Source: Lachnospiraceae bacterium
Lineage (GTDB): Bacteria > Bacillota > Clostridia > Lachnospirales > Lachnospiraceae
Direction of reading: 5' to 3'
Assembly: GCA_014804655.1 (NCBI GenBank)
Contig: JAAUZK010000023.1
Span: 11,477-47,835, forward strand
Length of the DNA: 36,359 nt
The notes below the pieces were generated by a model, which was not told the origin of the DNA, searched no databases, and was given only the letters and a program-made list of their open reading frames with translations. Every line of letters starts with the position of its first letter. The stretch's first letter is position 1. The position numbers were made by a program, and so were the translations under genes. Positions 22,674 to 31,918 of this stretch are shown here, piece after piece.

Positions 22674-22964
22674 ATGCCAAATCGGCTCGCAATGTTGCAG
22701 TATGTCATTTTGTTGCCAATTCAGATAGCAACAAATAAAGCAGAATATCCGGATTTTAATAGCAAACATGGAGCAAAAGCAAAATTCGGATGGTATCGTT
22801 ATAACACAAAATTTGGAATTCCTGTTTATAATGAAAATGGAGTTTTAAATCGTTATAATATATTTTCAACAAGAATGCTTGTCAGATGTGATGTGGACGG
22901 CAAACTGTATCTTTATGATTTGGTAAGAACAAAAAAAGAAACGAGCAAGCCGCTTGAGCAATAA
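22674..22964 (+). pseudogene. Remnant of a mobile-element polyvalent or toxin-like protein
   Basis: The C-terminal 80 codons of this frame encode a plausible folded tail: YPDFNSKHGAKAKFGWYRY, FGIPVYNENG, NRYNIFSTRMLVR, DGKLYLYDLVRTKKE and SKPLEQ before TAA. Segments of the kind Leu-Tyr-Asp-Leu-Val-x-x-Lys-Lys-Glu-Thr are common at the end of large phage- or ICE-encoded polyvalent proteins and their nuclease domains. The first 20 codons overlap the upstream region of the membrane protein gene and no ribosome binding site is present. I take it as a fragment left by an excised or decayed element, in the otherwise empty gap 22623-23069. Confidence 0.45.
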
Positions 22965-23069
22965 GCTGTACGGTAGTAAACTTCGTTTCCTTTTGATTAT
23001 TATCATATAACCCGAAGTGTTGTTTGTCAAGAAAAAACAAAGAAGAGGTGATTTCCCTCAAATCCGAAT

Positions 23070-23498
23070 TTACCTTCTAAATCTCTTTGATAAATGCATT
23101 TCATTATCATCTTTGTATCCTAATCGATTATACACTATTTGTGCAACAGTATTCTCCTTACTGGTAAGAATTTCTATTTTTTGGACCGGATAATTCTTTA
23201 TACAATACTCTTCGGCAAATGTGATCATATTTTTAGCAATGCCTTTTCTTCTATATTTCTCTTTTACATATACCTCTGTGATTTCCGCCATATATTCATC
23301 ATAGCAAAATGATCTTTTGAGTTGGACACAAATGAAACCTGCCAGTTCACCGTCTGTTTGCTCTACCACAACGAATTCCTGAGCGTTATGTAAAAGCGAA
23401 TTTCTGATATTCTCAAGAGTAGTTTCGCCTGGTCCATTGAACTCATTATTCAGTAATTCTAATTGTTCAGCGTCTTCATAGGTTGCTAATCTGGTCAT
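23070..23498 (-). CDS. GNAT-family N-acetyltransferase
   Basis: This 142-residue single-domain acetyltransferase has the motif A loop EKYRRKGIAKNMITFAEEY, where Arg/Gly residues bind the acetyl-CoA pyrophosphate. It also has an AGFICVQL strand before it and the motif B segment AQIVYNRLGYK. The acidic strand EITEVYV fits the usual general-base region. GAGGG precedes the ATG. It is the last of three consecutive leftward GNAT genes that are only distantly alike, so they are separate acquisitions or old paralogues and not a recent tandem duplication. Substrate unknown. Confidence 0.88.
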   Translation of the reverse strand: MTRLATYEDAEQLELLNNEFNGPGETTLENIRNSLLHNAQEFVVVEQTDGELAGFICVQLKRSFCYDEYMAEITEVYVKEKYRRKGIAKNMITFAEEYCIKNYPVQKIEILTSKENTVAQIVYNRLGYKDDNEMHLSKRFRR

Positions 23499-23522
23499 CT
23501 CATCACCCTCTGTATTCCTGAT

Positions 23523-23984
23523 TTATCGGACTTTCTCTTTCTTTCTGATATGGAATCCTGTTTTCAAATACAGATTCACGGCGTTCTGATTCCATTCAGC
23601 TACATGCAGAACAATTTCGTTATAGCCCTGTTCTTTTATATGATTCATTCCCCATAATAGCAATTTCTGGCCAAAGCCTTGTCCTTGAAATGCTTTATTA
23701 ACGATCAGGTCATCTACTTCATTATCGTAACAGGAGACAGCACCTATGATTATTCCGTCTTGCAGGTAAAGAAAAGTATCATTTGTTTTGTTTTTCATCT
23801 GAAAATAGTCAGAATAAAAATTATATGGTTCAATTTCCAAATCTTTTCTCATCTCATAGAAGCATTCATTATATATTCGCATATATTCATTCCAATATTT
23901 TTGATGAAAAGGAACACAGGACATAATTGTCGGATGCTTTAATGTTCCGTTGAATGACATTTCATAAACAATTATTTCTTTCAT
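23523..23984 (-). CDS. GNAT-family N-acetyltransferase
   Basis: This 153-residue protein has a GNAT core: DGIIIGAVSCYDNEVDDLIV, the acetyl-CoA loop KAFQGQGFGQKLLLWGMNHI and the C-terminal NAVNLYLKTGF. The N-terminal 50 residues are rich in aromatic and acidic residues, as in a substrate lid. I start at ATG 23984, eight bases after AGGAG; the TTG two codons earlier is too close to that site. It lies 24 bp upstream of the next GNAT gene, so the two probably share a transcript. Substrate unknown. Confidence 0.88.
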   Translation of the reverse strand: MKEIIVYEMSFNGTLKHPTIMSCVPFHQKYWNEYMRIYNECFYEMRKDLEIEPYNFYSDYFQMKNKTNDTFLYLQDGIIIGAVSCYDNEVDDLIVNKAFQGQGFGQKLLLWGMNHIKEQGYNEIVLHVAEWNQNAVNLYLKTGFHIRKKEKVR

Positions 23985-24074
23985 CGGCAATTCTCCTGAG
24001 CGTTTGATTTTTTATGGCGAATTACAGCATTACTTTATTTTGCAAATTATAAATCATAGTAAAATTTTTTCATA

Positions 24075-24557
24075 CTACAAAATTTTTTCCATATATTCAC
24101 AGGTAAATGGAAAAAAATCAAATTTTTGTATACCAGTATGGATAAAGCCAAATGTTTCATACCATTTTCTTAGTACCGTGTTTTCTTCAACAATGCTGAT
24201 CTTAATCTTATTAATGTTTAGGTCTTGCGCAACCTTAAAGGCATTTTCTAAAAGTTTTTCCCCTATTCCGTTGTGCCGGTATGTAGGAATAACACACAAA
24301 TTATTTAACTCACACTCATTATGCTCTCTTATTGACAAAGAGTAATATCCCACAATATTTTCGTTGTCATAAAATGCATACATAGGTCGGTTTTCTTCAT
24401 TTAGCTGCCAAAATAATCTTTCCTCTGTTGTGGCAAATGCTGTAAATCTTGGTGCATTTGTAATATTAAAGCCAAATTCGTCTGCAACTGTACCAAAACT
24501 TTCTCTAATTACTTTCACACATTCAGCCACATCATTTTCCTTTACTTCTTTTATCAT
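24075..24557 (-). CDS. GNAT-family N-acetyltransferase
   Basis: This is a 160-residue GNAT protein with IVGYYSLSIRE, the ELNNLCVIPTYRHNGIGEKLL motif A region (acetyl-CoA loop YRHNGIGEKL) and VLRKWYETFGFIHTG at the end. GGAGG lies just before the ATG. The gene is divergent from the ABC exporter operon and separated by 90 bp from the next GNAT gene. Its N-terminal segment (VIRESFGTVADEFGF) recurs in several clostridial GNATs, but the substrate is unknown. Confidence 0.88.
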   Translation of the reverse strand: MIKEVKENDVAECVKVIRESFGTVADEFGFNITNAPRFTAFATTEERLFWQLNEENRPMYAFYDNENIVGYYSLSIREHNECELNNLCVIPTYRHNGIGEKLLENAFKVAQDLNINKIKISIVEENTVLRKWYETFGFIHTGIQKFDFFPFTCEYMEKIL

Positions 24558-24676
24558 GTTTGCCTCCGCATTTTTTGATCTTTTGCAATAAGTGTTGGAT
24601 ACAGTTTTGCAAACAACATATTATATATCTTTGTATTTGTTATAGTCGTTTCTCCTTACAAAGCTTGTTTCCGTGC

Positions 24677-24711
24677 TTGACCTTGCCCTTGGGACATAGT
24701 TTACACTATGT
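24677..24711 (+). promoter_or_regulatory. MerR-type promoter of the ABC exporter operon
   Basis: TTGACC (24677-24682) and TACACT (24702-24707) are 19 bases apart, the over-long spacer that MerR activators correct by twisting DNA. The spacer contains the dyad CTTGCCC-t-TGGGACA centre. A second perfect dyad, acatagt-ttac-actatgt (24694-24711), covers the -10. A MerR gene is the last gene of this operon. Confidence 0.7.
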
Positions 24712-24745
24712 ATCAAAGATTTCAAAGTACATAGAGGAAATTGTT

Positions 24746-25714
24746 TTGAAAATTTTAAAGAACCTTGTTAAATTGCATAAATTTCTGTTCCGTATAACGA
24801 TGATACTTGCGCTCTTATCAATCATTTTAAATTTATGCTGGAATAAATTCCTGGCAGGTTTATTGGATATTGTGGGCGGTATAACTACGGTTGATTTTGA
24901 GAGCGGGTCGCATGTAGTTTTTGCTGTTTTACCGACCGGAATATTTATCATTCTCTTGCATACGATCAGCGAATATTTATCATCTTATCTGGCTTCTTAT
25001 ACGTGTGAGATTTTTGCACATGAAATGCGGATGGCGTATGTCAGGTACTATTTACGAGGTGACATCCGAATGCTTTCGAGAATGAATGTGGGAGAAGAGC
25101 AGTCTGCGATGCAAAATGAGCTGAAAGATATCTCCGATTATTTGAATGAAAATCTCTTTTCATTAGTAAAGCAGTTTGGCACGTTTGCTGTCACGGTCGT
25201 GTTTTTGCTTAGTCAGAATGTTAAGCTGGCTTTTATTTCTATCTTGCCGGTGATTCCGCTGATCGTATATTGCGCTTGTTCCAGTAAGATCATTAAAAAT
25301 TACACAGCACAGTGTCAAAGCAGCAAGCAAAAAATCAATGGTTTGGCGGATATGATTCTGGAATTGTTTCCGATAATTCAAGTTTATGATGCATATAAGC
25401 TGATAAAAGGCACTATGGCGGAGAATCTTTCGGAATGGGAGAATACGAATGTTAAGAAAGAGGGGGTTACTGCCGGACTCATGTCGCTTTCGGGCGTGCT
25501 TTCGTTTGTACCGCTTTTGTTATTGCTTGGAGCCGGCGGGGCTATGGTGATAAATGGAGAGATCAGTATCGGGATTTTCTATATCTTTATCAATCTGTCG
25601 GGGAATGTTTCAGGATTTTTGCAGAATATGCCGGGGATCTATGCTAATTTCAGGCGATTTGGCGCGTCTGTTGACAGATTAGAGGAAAAACTTGTGTTTG
25701 GAGAGTGTCGCTGA
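24746..25714 (+). CDS. ABC exporter membrane subunit 1 (TMD without ATPase)
   Basis: This is a 322-residue membrane domain with about six TM helices in the type IV exporter arrangement: near 15-35, 60-80, then MRMAYVRYYLRGDIRMLSRMN as the intracellular loop, and further helices at LFSLVKQFGTFAVTVVFLL, LAFISILPVIPLIVY and VPLLLLLGAGGAMVI. It ends at DRLEEKLVFGECR, the point where such proteins normally continue into their ATPase domain. I chose TTG 24746 because GAGGA lies about seven bases upstream; the frame is open for 62 more codons that overlap the promoter and do not look like protein. The ATPase follows 21 bp later as a separate gene. Confidence 0.82.
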   Translation: MKILKNLVKLHKFLFRITMILALLSIILNLCWNKFLAGLLDIVGGITTVDFESGSHVVFAVLPTGIFIILLHTISEYLSSYLASYTCEIFAHEMRMAYVRYYLRGDIRMLSRMNVGEEQSAMQNELKDISDYLNENLFSLVKQFGTFAVTVVFLLSQNVKLAFISILPVIPLIVYCACSSKIIKNYTAQCQSSKQKINGLADMILELFPIIQVYDAYKLIKGTMAENLSEWENTNVKKEGVTAGLMSLSGVLSFVPLLLLLGAGGAMVINGEISIGIFYIFINLSGNVSGFLQNMPGIYANFRRFGASVDRLEEKLVFGECR

Positions 25715-25735
25715 GGCGGGATAAGGGGAGAAATT

Positions 25736-26398
25736 ATGAAGGAAGAGAATATGTGTGAATACGCAGTTTATTTAGATAATATTTCGTTTTCATACGAGGG
25801 CGCTACGATCATAGAGAATCTGTCGCTCAGAGTAAGACCCGGTGAACATATCGGAATCGTCGGGGACAGCGGGTGCGGAAAAAGCACTGTGTTAAAGATA
25901 ATTGCCGGACTCTATGAAGCTGATTGCGGCGAGGTTGTCATAGCGGGTGAGCGTTCTCCGGAGAAAATCAGGGAGCATATTGCTGTCGTTATGCAGCATA
26001 ACAGCCTTTTTCCACTGTCCATCAGGGACAATATTACCTGTGGACATGATATTTCAGAAGAGGCAGTACGTATAGCCTGTCAGAATGCAAGTCTTACAGA
26101 ATGGATTGAGAGTCTGCCGGACGGACTGAATACGAGTGTAGGCGAGCGGGGAAATCAGGTGTCCGGCGGGCAGGCACAGCGAATTCAGATAGCCAGGGCA
26201 CTCTGCAAGGATGCGCAGATTATTCTGCTGGACGAGCCGGTCTCGGCTTTGGATCAGGATACCGGACAGTCGGTATTGAATGCATTAAATACGCTGATGC
26301 ATGGAAAGACAGTGATCCACGTTACCCATCATCGGGAAACTTTAGATCATAGTTATACGGTTTACCGTATGAAGGGAGGAAAACTGGTTCGTGAGTGA
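25736..26398 (+). CDS. ABC exporter ATPase subunit
   Basis: This 220-residue nucleotide-binding domain has an A-loop Tyr (ISFSYEG), Walker A GDSGCGKST, Q-loop VVMQHNSLF, signature VSGGQAQR, Walker B IILLDEP and H-loop VIHVTHHRE. It has no membrane segment. The family usually carries this domain at the C-terminus of the membrane protein; here it is split off and must serve two separate membrane subunits. GGGGAGAAATT precedes the ATG, and the last eight bases overlap the start of the second membrane subunit. The cargo is unknown, possibly a peptide or drug. Confidence 0.92.
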   Translation: MKEENMCEYAVYLDNISFSYEGATIIENLSLRVRPGEHIGIVGDSGCGKSTVLKIIAGLYEADCGEVVIAGERSPEKIREHIAVVMQHNSLFPLSIRDNITCGHDISEEAVRIACQNASLTEWIESLPDGLNTSVGERGNQVSGGQAQRIQIARALCKDAQIILLDEPVSALDQDTGQSVLNALNTLMHGKTVIHVTHHRETLDHSYTVYRMKGGKLVRE

Positions 26399-27344
26399 CT
26401 TTGGCAAATTGATACGGGAAATGGGTGTTTGGCGCAAATATCTATTTTTATTAGTGCTCAGGGCTCCTTTTGATGCGATCAGAGCTTGGATGCTGGCGAG
26501 TCTGATGCGATCGGTTTTTCGATGTCTGGAAGCAGATAATACCGACACTCTGTTGGAAATATGCATAGTATACGGATTGTTATGCATGATGCTGTTTCTA
26601 TATAACGGAGTGGTATGGAGTAATTATGCGGCATTTGCTGCGAAAACGGAAGTACGGCTTCAGCAAAAGATGTTTCATAAGATTCTGAGTTTACCTCTTA
26701 AACGGGTAGACCGCCGTTTGAGCGGCGAATGGATTACAAGATTAAACAGCGATATACAGGCGGCTTTTACAATGATGAACGGACCGCTGAACATTCCCCA
26801 CATTACAGTTGCTGTCATAAATACAATGTTATCCTCTTTTTTACTGTTTAAAAGCAGTCTGCTTTTCCTTGCAGTAACATGGGCGTTTATACTTTTGCAA
26901 CTATTTGTAAACTATAAGACGGTACTTGAGACTGTCCCGAAATTGAAGGAAGAATCGCAGAATGCCATGGCGGAAAACACCTCTGCGATCAAGCCGTTGA
27001 TTACGGAGGCGGATACAATTTTGTTATACGATGCCGAAGAGATGATGATGAAAAAATGTGAAGAGAATAGCAGAGAACTAATGAAAACCAATATGAAGAT
27101 CCATATACGCAGTGCGTTAAGCGATGCGGGTATGCGGCTGTTCGGGATCGGGGGATATCTTGTGATTCTGCTCATGGGATACGGTTTTATATCTGATGGG
27201 ACGATGGCGTTTTCGGATGTGGTTTATTGTTTTCAGGTCAGAGGTTCCGTTATGGCAGGGGTGCTCATGCTTGTTACCTGTTTCAATAATTTGAAGGCAA
27301 ATTCGGTTTGTGTAAAAAGGGTTTGTGATATATTGGAAGAATAG
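26391..27344 (+). CDS. ABC exporter membrane subunit 2 (TMD without ATPase)
   Basis: This 317-residue membrane domain starts at GTG 26391 inside the ATPase gene. It has TM helices near 17-35, 57-75, 128-150, 155-175, 245-265 and 275-295, with the intracellular loop LSLPLKRVDRRLSGEWITRLNSD between the second and third. It ends at KRVCDILEE, again where an ATPase would be expected, but none follows. Together with the first membrane subunit it would form a heterodimer over two copies of the single ATPase. A degenerate loop in one subunit is possible but cannot be judged by eye. Confidence 0.85.
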   Translation: MSDFGKLIREMGVWRKYLFLLVLRAPFDAIRAWMLASLMRSVFRCLEADNTDTLLEICIVYGLLCMMLFLYNGVVWSNYAAFAAKTEVRLQQKMFHKILSLPLKRVDRRLSGEWITRLNSDIQAAFTMMNGPLNIPHITVAVINTMLSSFLLFKSSLLFLAVTWAFILLQLFVNYKTVLETVPKLKEESQNAMAENTSAIKPLITEADTILLYDAEEMMMKKCEENSRELMKTNMKIHIRSALSDAGMRLFGIGGYLVILLMGYGFISDGTMAFSDVVYCFQVRGSVMAGVLMLVTCFNNLKANSVCVKRVCDILEE

Positions 27345-27378
27345 TCAGATGTTTACCGATTAGAAACGGAGGGTGCGT

Positions 27379-27849
27379 ATGAAAGATGGGTTTATGCTGA
27401 TCGGAGAAATTGCAGACTTTTTTGGGATTTCCAGAAAGGCAATACGTTTATATGAAAAGAAAGGTATTATTAAGCCTGTAAAAGTAGATGCCGCGAATGG
27501 GTATCGTTACTATTCGACGGAGCAGGTACAGCAGTTAAATGCGCTGTTAGAATTAAAAGCACTCGGTTTTTCTCTTGACGAGATCAAAATGATCATAGAC
27601 GGTAAAAAGGAGAAAGCGGCGTTGCTTGAAATACTTGAAAAGAAACGGCAGGCGTGGCAGGAGGCAATGAGCATGGCAAAATATAAAGAGGAATGTATTG
27701 GTAATATTATCGATAATGTACAGGGTTCCGGGGCAGCAGAGATGATTGCGGAAATGACAGAGGAGGAGCGGGCGTGGCTGTTAGTAAAAATGGTATGCAT
27801 TGAAGATATCAGGGCGCAGAAGGCATTGAGTGAAGCGTTGTGGGTGTGA
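27379..27849 (+). CDS. MerR-family transcriptional regulator
   Basis: This 156-residue protein has the MerR N-terminal winged helix (MLIGEIADFFGISRKAIRLYEKKGII, then wing NGYRYYSTEQVQQL) and the long dimerisation helix LKALGFSLDEIKMII. The C-terminal 50 residues (from about 100) have no recognised ligand domain and no Cys-based metal site. I chose ATG 27379, seven bases after GGAGG. It is the fourth gene of the exporter operon and is the likely activator of the 19-bp-spacer promoter at 24677, giving positive feedback when ligand is present. Confidence 0.92.
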   Translation: MKDGFMLIGEIADFFGISRKAIRLYEKKGIIKPVKVDAANGYRYYSTEQVQQLNALLELKALGFSLDEIKMIIDGKKEKAALLEILEKKRQAWQEAMSMAKYKEECIGNIIDNVQGSGAAEMIAEMTEEERAWLLVKMVCIEDIRAQKALSEALWV

Positions 27850-28003
27850 TGGAATTTTGAGTGTCATAAATGTTTCGAAATGGGAATTGAATTCGATAAC
27901 TTTATAAATATATTCCGTAATCGGAATATATTTGGGGAAATGCTAAATTTAGTTCCAATATAAGAATATTTAGAACAACTGACAAGCAGGAAATATAAAT
28001 GCA

Positions 28004-28062
28004 TTGACAATGCGCATTAATACGCATAAAATAAAAATACGGAATGCGCATTAATGCACATA
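28004..28062 (+). promoter_or_regulatory. hicAB promoter with two operator copies
   Basis: TTGACA (28004-28009), a 17-base spacer and TAAAAT (28027-28032) form a good promoter. The 20-mer aatgcgcattaatacgcata fills the spacer (28009-28028) and recurs as aatgcgcattaatgcacata at 28043-28062. Both are near-palindromic (tgcgcattaatgcgca core), as expected for HicB autorepression. The rest of 27850-28003 holds no gene. Confidence 0.8.
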
Positions 28063-28082
28063 AGAAAAGAGGCAGTTAATGG

Positions 28083-28268
28083 TTGAAAGTATCAGAACTG
28101 GTTAAGATACTAAAGAAAAATAAATGTTATTTGTTAAGACACGGGAAGAGTCATGATATATGGTGCAGTCGGGTTACCGGGAAACAGTTCTCAGTACCGC
28201 GTCATCCGGCACAAGATATACCGAAAGGCACTTTTGAGAATATAAAGAAAGATGCCGGATTTGAGTAG
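28083..28268 (+). CDS. hicA: HicA-family mRNA interferase toxin
   Basis: This 61-residue protein has a double-stranded-RNA-binding-like fold: KVSELVKILKKNKCYLLRHG, then the catalytic-His region GKSHDIWCS, a basic strand and VPRHPAQDIPKGTFENIKKDAG at the end. HicA cleaves mRNA during stress until bound by HicB. No ATG fits the frame; the start is TTG 28083 with AGAGG about ten bases upstream, and a rare start would keep toxin levels low. The antitoxin gene follows after 41 bp. Length and motifs match the family. Confidence 0.9.
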   Translation: MKVSELVKILKKNKCYLLRHGKSHDIWCSRVTGKQFSVPRHPAQDIPKGTFENIKKDAGFE

Positions 28269-28309
28269 CCTGAAAATATTATAGGGTTTTAGAGTGGGAG
28301 GATATTAAG

Positions 28310-28708
28310 ATGTCGAAATATGTATATCCTGCAGTATTCACAAAAGAAGATAACGGACAATATTCTGTTGTGTTTAGGGATTTAGAAGGTTGTTATACTT
28401 GCGGGGACAGTATAGAGCAAGCGATAGAAATGGCAGAAGATGCACTGGCTTTAGTATTGTATGGATATGAGGCGGAGGGAAAGGAAATACCAGTTCCTTC
28501 CGATCGAGAAAGTATAGAAGTAAATAAAGGAGAGTTTGTAAATGATATTAGGTGTGATACACTTGAATACAGAAAAATGTACAGCAATAAATCTGTGAGA
28601 AAAAATGTCACATTGCCGGAATGGTTAAATGAAGAGGCAGAAGCATTGAAAATTAATTTTTCACAAGTGTTGCAGGAAGCATTGTTGCAAAAACTGGGTA
28701 GGACTTGA
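28310..28708 (+). CDS. hicB: HicB-family antitoxin
   Basis: This 132-residue antitoxin has an N-terminal HicB fold (YPAVFTKEDNGQYSVVFRDL, then GCYTCGDSIEQAIEMAEDAL), which mimics RNase H and covers the toxin site. A C-terminal ribbon-helix-helix (KNVTLPEWLNEEAEALKINFSQVLQEAL) would bind the operators at 28009-28062. GGGAGG precedes the ATG. The pair is a free-standing module between the exporter operon and valS. Confidence 0.93.
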   Translation: MSKYVYPAVFTKEDNGQYSVVFRDLEGCYTCGDSIEQAIEMAEDALALVLYGYEAEGKEIPVPSDRESIEVNKGEFVNDIRCDTLEYRKMYSNKSVRKNVTLPEWLNEEAEALKINFSQVLQEALLQKLGRT

Positions 28709-28756
28709 CAAACATTCCCAAAGTAACTATATTATTTATAATAAAGAATCTGAAAG

Positions 28757-29043
28757 GTAATGACAAAGAGGAGTACATGACCACCGCCGCCAGAGAGAGC
28801 GCCGCAAGCTGAAAGGCTGCTTCGGAAAGGAATCATGGAAGGTAGCTTTGGAACCGGGAAGCTGAAAACCGTTATGGGAGACACTGAATTGACGGATTAC
28901 AGTAAGCATCCACGCCCGATCCCCGTTATCGGATCGAGATTTTTATGAGCTGTTACGACAGCTTGTAAGAGTCGCAGAGTGAGAAACTAAGGTGGTACCG
29001 CGTATATGCGCCCTTTGCCGACATGTCGGCAGAGGGCGTTTTG
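28757..29043 (+). ncRNA. T-box leader of valS
   Basis: This is a tRNA-sensing riboswitch. The leader opens with the usual AGAGGAGTACATG, has the AGAGAG of stem I near 28790, and carries the conserved T-box AAGGTGGTACCGCG at 28989-29002. It ends in a terminator stem. Uncharged tRNA-Val binding the specifier loop and the T-box bulge would favour the antiterminator and allow valS transcription. The specifier codon is not certain; GTT at 28871-28873 is a candidate. Confidence 0.93.
29009..29043 (+). terminator. Regulated terminator of the valS T-box
   Basis: CGCCCTTTGCCGAC and GTCGGCAGAGGGCG form a long GC-rich stem with a short loop, followed by TTTTG. The T-box sequence pairs upstream to form the competing antiterminator. 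Confidence 0.9.
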
Positions 29044-29122
29044 TAACGTGTACGGATTTTCGAGTTCGCGAAGCGATTCTCGCAACCCCGCGAAGCTCAA
29101 TTTTTTTGAGGAGGAGAAAACC

Positions 29123-31822
29123 ATGAGCAAAGAACTAGCCAAAACCTATGACCCCAAGGGCATAGAAGACAGACTATACCAGAAATGGGTGGACAAGAAA
29201 TATTTTCATGCGGAGGTTGACGAGACGAAGAAACCCTTCACCATCGTGATTCCGCCGCCAAATATCACGGGACAGCTCCACATGGGGCACGCGCTCGACA
29301 ATACGATGCAGGATATTCTGATCCGTTATAAGAGGATGCAGGGCTATAATGCCCTCTGGCAGCCCGGAACGGATCACGCATCTATTGCAACGGAAGTCAG
29401 GATCATCGAGAAACTGAAAGAAGAAGGCATCTCGAAAGAAGACTTGGGGCGTGAGGGTTTCTTAAAGCGTGCATGGGAGTGGAAAGACGAGTACGGCGGA
29501 CGAATCATCAGCCAGCTTAAGAAATTGGGATCTTCCTGCGATTGGGACAGAGAGCGGTTCACCATGGACGAGGGCTGTAACAAGGCCGTTACGGAAGTCT
29601 TCTGTAAGATGCATGAAAAAGGCTGGATCTACAAGGGCAGCAGGATCATCAACTGGTGTCCGGTATGTAACACTTCTATTTCCGACGCGGAGGTAGAGTA
29701 CGAGGAGCAGGCAGGTCATTTCTGGCACATCAAATATCCGCTTGTGGATGAGAACGGACAGCCCAGCAAGACGGAATTTCTGGAGTTTGCAACCACCCGT
29801 CCGGAGACGATGCTCGGTGATACGGCGGTGGCTGTCAACCCGAATGATGAGAGATATACTTATTTAAAAGGAAGACAGGTATGGCTTCCGATCGTCAACA
29901 AGCCGATTCCGGTAGTGGAAGATGAGTATGTTGACATGGAATTCGGTACGGGTGTCGTTAAGATTACCCCGGCACACGACCCCAACGATTTCGAGGTCGG
30001 TAAGCGGCATGGTCTGCCCGAGGTCAACATCATGAACGATGACGCTACCATCAATGCAAATGGCGGTAAATATGAAGGACTCGACCGCTATGAGGCCAGA
30101 AAGCAGATCGTGAAGGAACTGGAAGAGGAAGGGCTTCTTGTTAAAATTGAGGATTATTCTCATAATGTAGGAACCCATGACCGCTGCGAGACAACCATAG
30201 AGCCGATGATCAAGAAACAGTGGTTCGTGAAGATGGATGAACTGATAGGACCTGCAGTGGAAGCCGTTAAGAATGGTGAGATCAAGCTGATTCCGGAGCG
30301 TATGGATAAAACTTACTACAACTGGACAGACAATATCAGAGACTGGTGTATCAGCCGCCAGTTATGGTGGGGACACAGAATACCGGCCTACTATTGCGAT
30401 AAGTGCGGTGAGGTAGTGGTAGCGAAGGAAATGCCGGGTGTATGTCCGAAGTGCGGAGATACGCATTTTACGCAGGACCCGGATACATTGGATACCTGGT
30501 TTTCTTCCGCACTCTGGCCTTTTTCCACATTAGGATGGCCGGAAATGACAGAAGATCTGAAATATTTTTACCCGACTGATGTGCTTGTGACGGGTTACGA
30601 TATCATCTTTTTCTGGGTTATCCGTATGATCTTCTCTGGATATGAGCAGATGGGTGAGAAGCCGTTCCATACCGTATTATTCCATGGTCTGGTGAGAGAC
30701 TCGCAGGGACGTAAGATGAGCAAATCCCTCGGCAACGGTATCGATCCACTGGAGATCATCGACCAGTACGGCGCAGATGCCTTAAGACTTACGCTGATCA
30801 CGGGCAATGCGCCAGGCAACGATATGCGTTTCTACTATGAAAGAGTGGAGGCAAGCCGCAACTTTGCCAATAAGGTATGGAATGCTTCGAGATTCATCAT
30901 GATGAACATGGATCAGGCGGAGGAAAAAACGGGCACTCGCGGATGGGAAGTGTCATATGATGAAATAAGGAGTCATCTGGAGCCGGCTGACAAGTGGATC
31001 TTGTCTAAACTAAATACGTTGATAAAAGATGTGACCGACAATATCGATCATTATGAGCTTGGTATCGCAGTACAGAAAGTATATGATTTTATCTGGGATG
31101 AGTTCTGTGACTGGTATATTGAGATGGTAAAACCACGCTTATATCAGAAAGATACGGATGGGCAGGAGAGCAACAATGCGGCGCTGTGGACACTGAAGAA
31201 TGTTCTGATCGATGCGCTGAAACTGCTTCACCCTTATATGCCTTTTATCACGGAGGAAATCTTCTGCACGATCCAGACCGAGGAAGAGTCCGTTATGATC
31301 TCCAAATGGCCTGAATTTACACAGGATCGGGATTATAAAGAGGAAGAGGAGTCCATCGAACTCATCAAGGAGGCAGTTCGCGGCATCAGAAATATCCGTA
31401 TGCAGATGAACGTGGCTCCAAGCAGGAAGGCAGCAGTGTTTGTTGTCAGTGACAAAGAGGCGGTAAGAAATATTTTTGAGGAAGGCAGCTTGTTCTTTGC
31501 TTCCCTTGCAGGTGCCTCTGAGGTGACGGTGCAGGCGGACAAGAGCGGTATTGCCGATGATGCGGTGTCCGTTGTGATTCCGAATGCCACGGTATATATT
31601 CCTTTTGCGGAGCTGGTGGACATCGCACAGGAGATTGAGCGTCTGCAGAAAGAGGAGAAGCGGTTAAACGGTGAGCTTGCCCGTGTCAACGGTATGTTGA
31701 ATAATGAAAAATTCATGGCAAAGGCACCGGAGGCTAAGGTGGCAGAAGAACGTGCAAAACTGGAGAAGTATACACAAATGCTGACACAGGTGAAGGAGCG
31801 TCTGGCACAACTTGGCAAGTAA
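29123..31822 (+). CDS. valS: Valyl-tRNA synthetase
   Basis: This 899-residue class I synthetase charges tRNA-Val. HIGH motif HMGH is at 53-56 ([13 protein letters not shown]) and the KMSKS loop at 531-535 ([11 protein letters not shown]). The editing domain (about 200-340) includes [17 protein letters not shown], which removes mischarged Thr. A C-terminal coiled-coil tRNA arm (about 830-899, from [20 protein letters not shown]) completes the family architecture. I chose ATG 29123 because GAGGAGGAG lies upstream; the frame continues to 29006 but that part overlaps the T-box terminator. Expression is controlled by the T-box. Between terminator and start lies a small hairpin region with cgcgaagcg repeats (29053-29100). 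Confidence 0.98.
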   Translation: MSKELAKTYDPKGIEDRLYQKWVDKKYFHAEVDETKKPFTIVIPPPNITGQLHMGHALDNTMQDILIRYKRMQGYNALWQPGTDHASIATEVRIIEKLKEEGISKEDLGREGFLKRAWEWKDEYGGRIISQLKKLGSSCDWDRERFTMDEGCNKAVTEVFCKMHEKGWIYKGSRIINWCPVCNTSISDAEVEYEEQAGHFWHIKYPLVDENGQPSKTEFLEFATTRPETMLGDTAVAVNPNDERYTYLKGRQVWLPIVNKPIPVVEDEYVDMEFGTGVVKITPAHDPNDFEVGKRHGLPEVNIMNDDATINANGGKYEGLDRYEARKQIVKELEEEGLLVKIEDYSHNVGTHDRCETTIEPMIKKQWFVKMDELIGPAVEAVKNGEIKLIPERMDKTYYNWTDNIRDWCISRQLWWGHRIPAYYCDKCGEVVVAKEMPGVCPKCGDTHFTQDPDTLDTWFSSALWPFSTLGWPEMTEDLKYFYPTDVLVTGYDIIFFWVIRMIFSGYEQMGEKPFHTVLFHGLVRDSQGRKMSKSLGNGIDPLEIIDQYGADALRLTLITGNAPGNDMRFYYERVEASRNFANKVWNASRFIMMNMDQAEEKTGTRGWEVSYDEIRSHLEPADKWILSKLNTLIKDVTDNIDHYELGIAVQKVYDFIWDEFCDWYIEMVKPRLYQKDTDGQESNNAALWTLKNVLIDALKLLHPYMPFITEEIFCTIQTEEESVMISKWPEFTQDRDYKEEEESIELIKEAVRGIRNIRMQMNVAPSRKAAVFVVSDKEAVRNIFEEGSLFFASLAGASEVTVQADKSGIADDAVSVVIPNATVYIPFAELVDIAQEIERLQKEEKRLNGELARVNGMLNNEKFMAKAPEAKVAEERAKLEKYTQMLTQVKERLAQLGK

Positions 31823-31918
31823 GATAATTTTTTTTTAGGGCTGGTAAAGTCTGCAAATATGGTGTAAAGTAATATTAGGATATTATGTTTTGGGACATTA
31901 ATATATTAATAGATAGAA

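Noticed and set aside
24560..24745. N-terminal 62-codon extension of the first exporter subunit
   Set aside because: It covers the promoter and operator dyads and is not protein-like. TTG 24746 has a good ribosome binding site.
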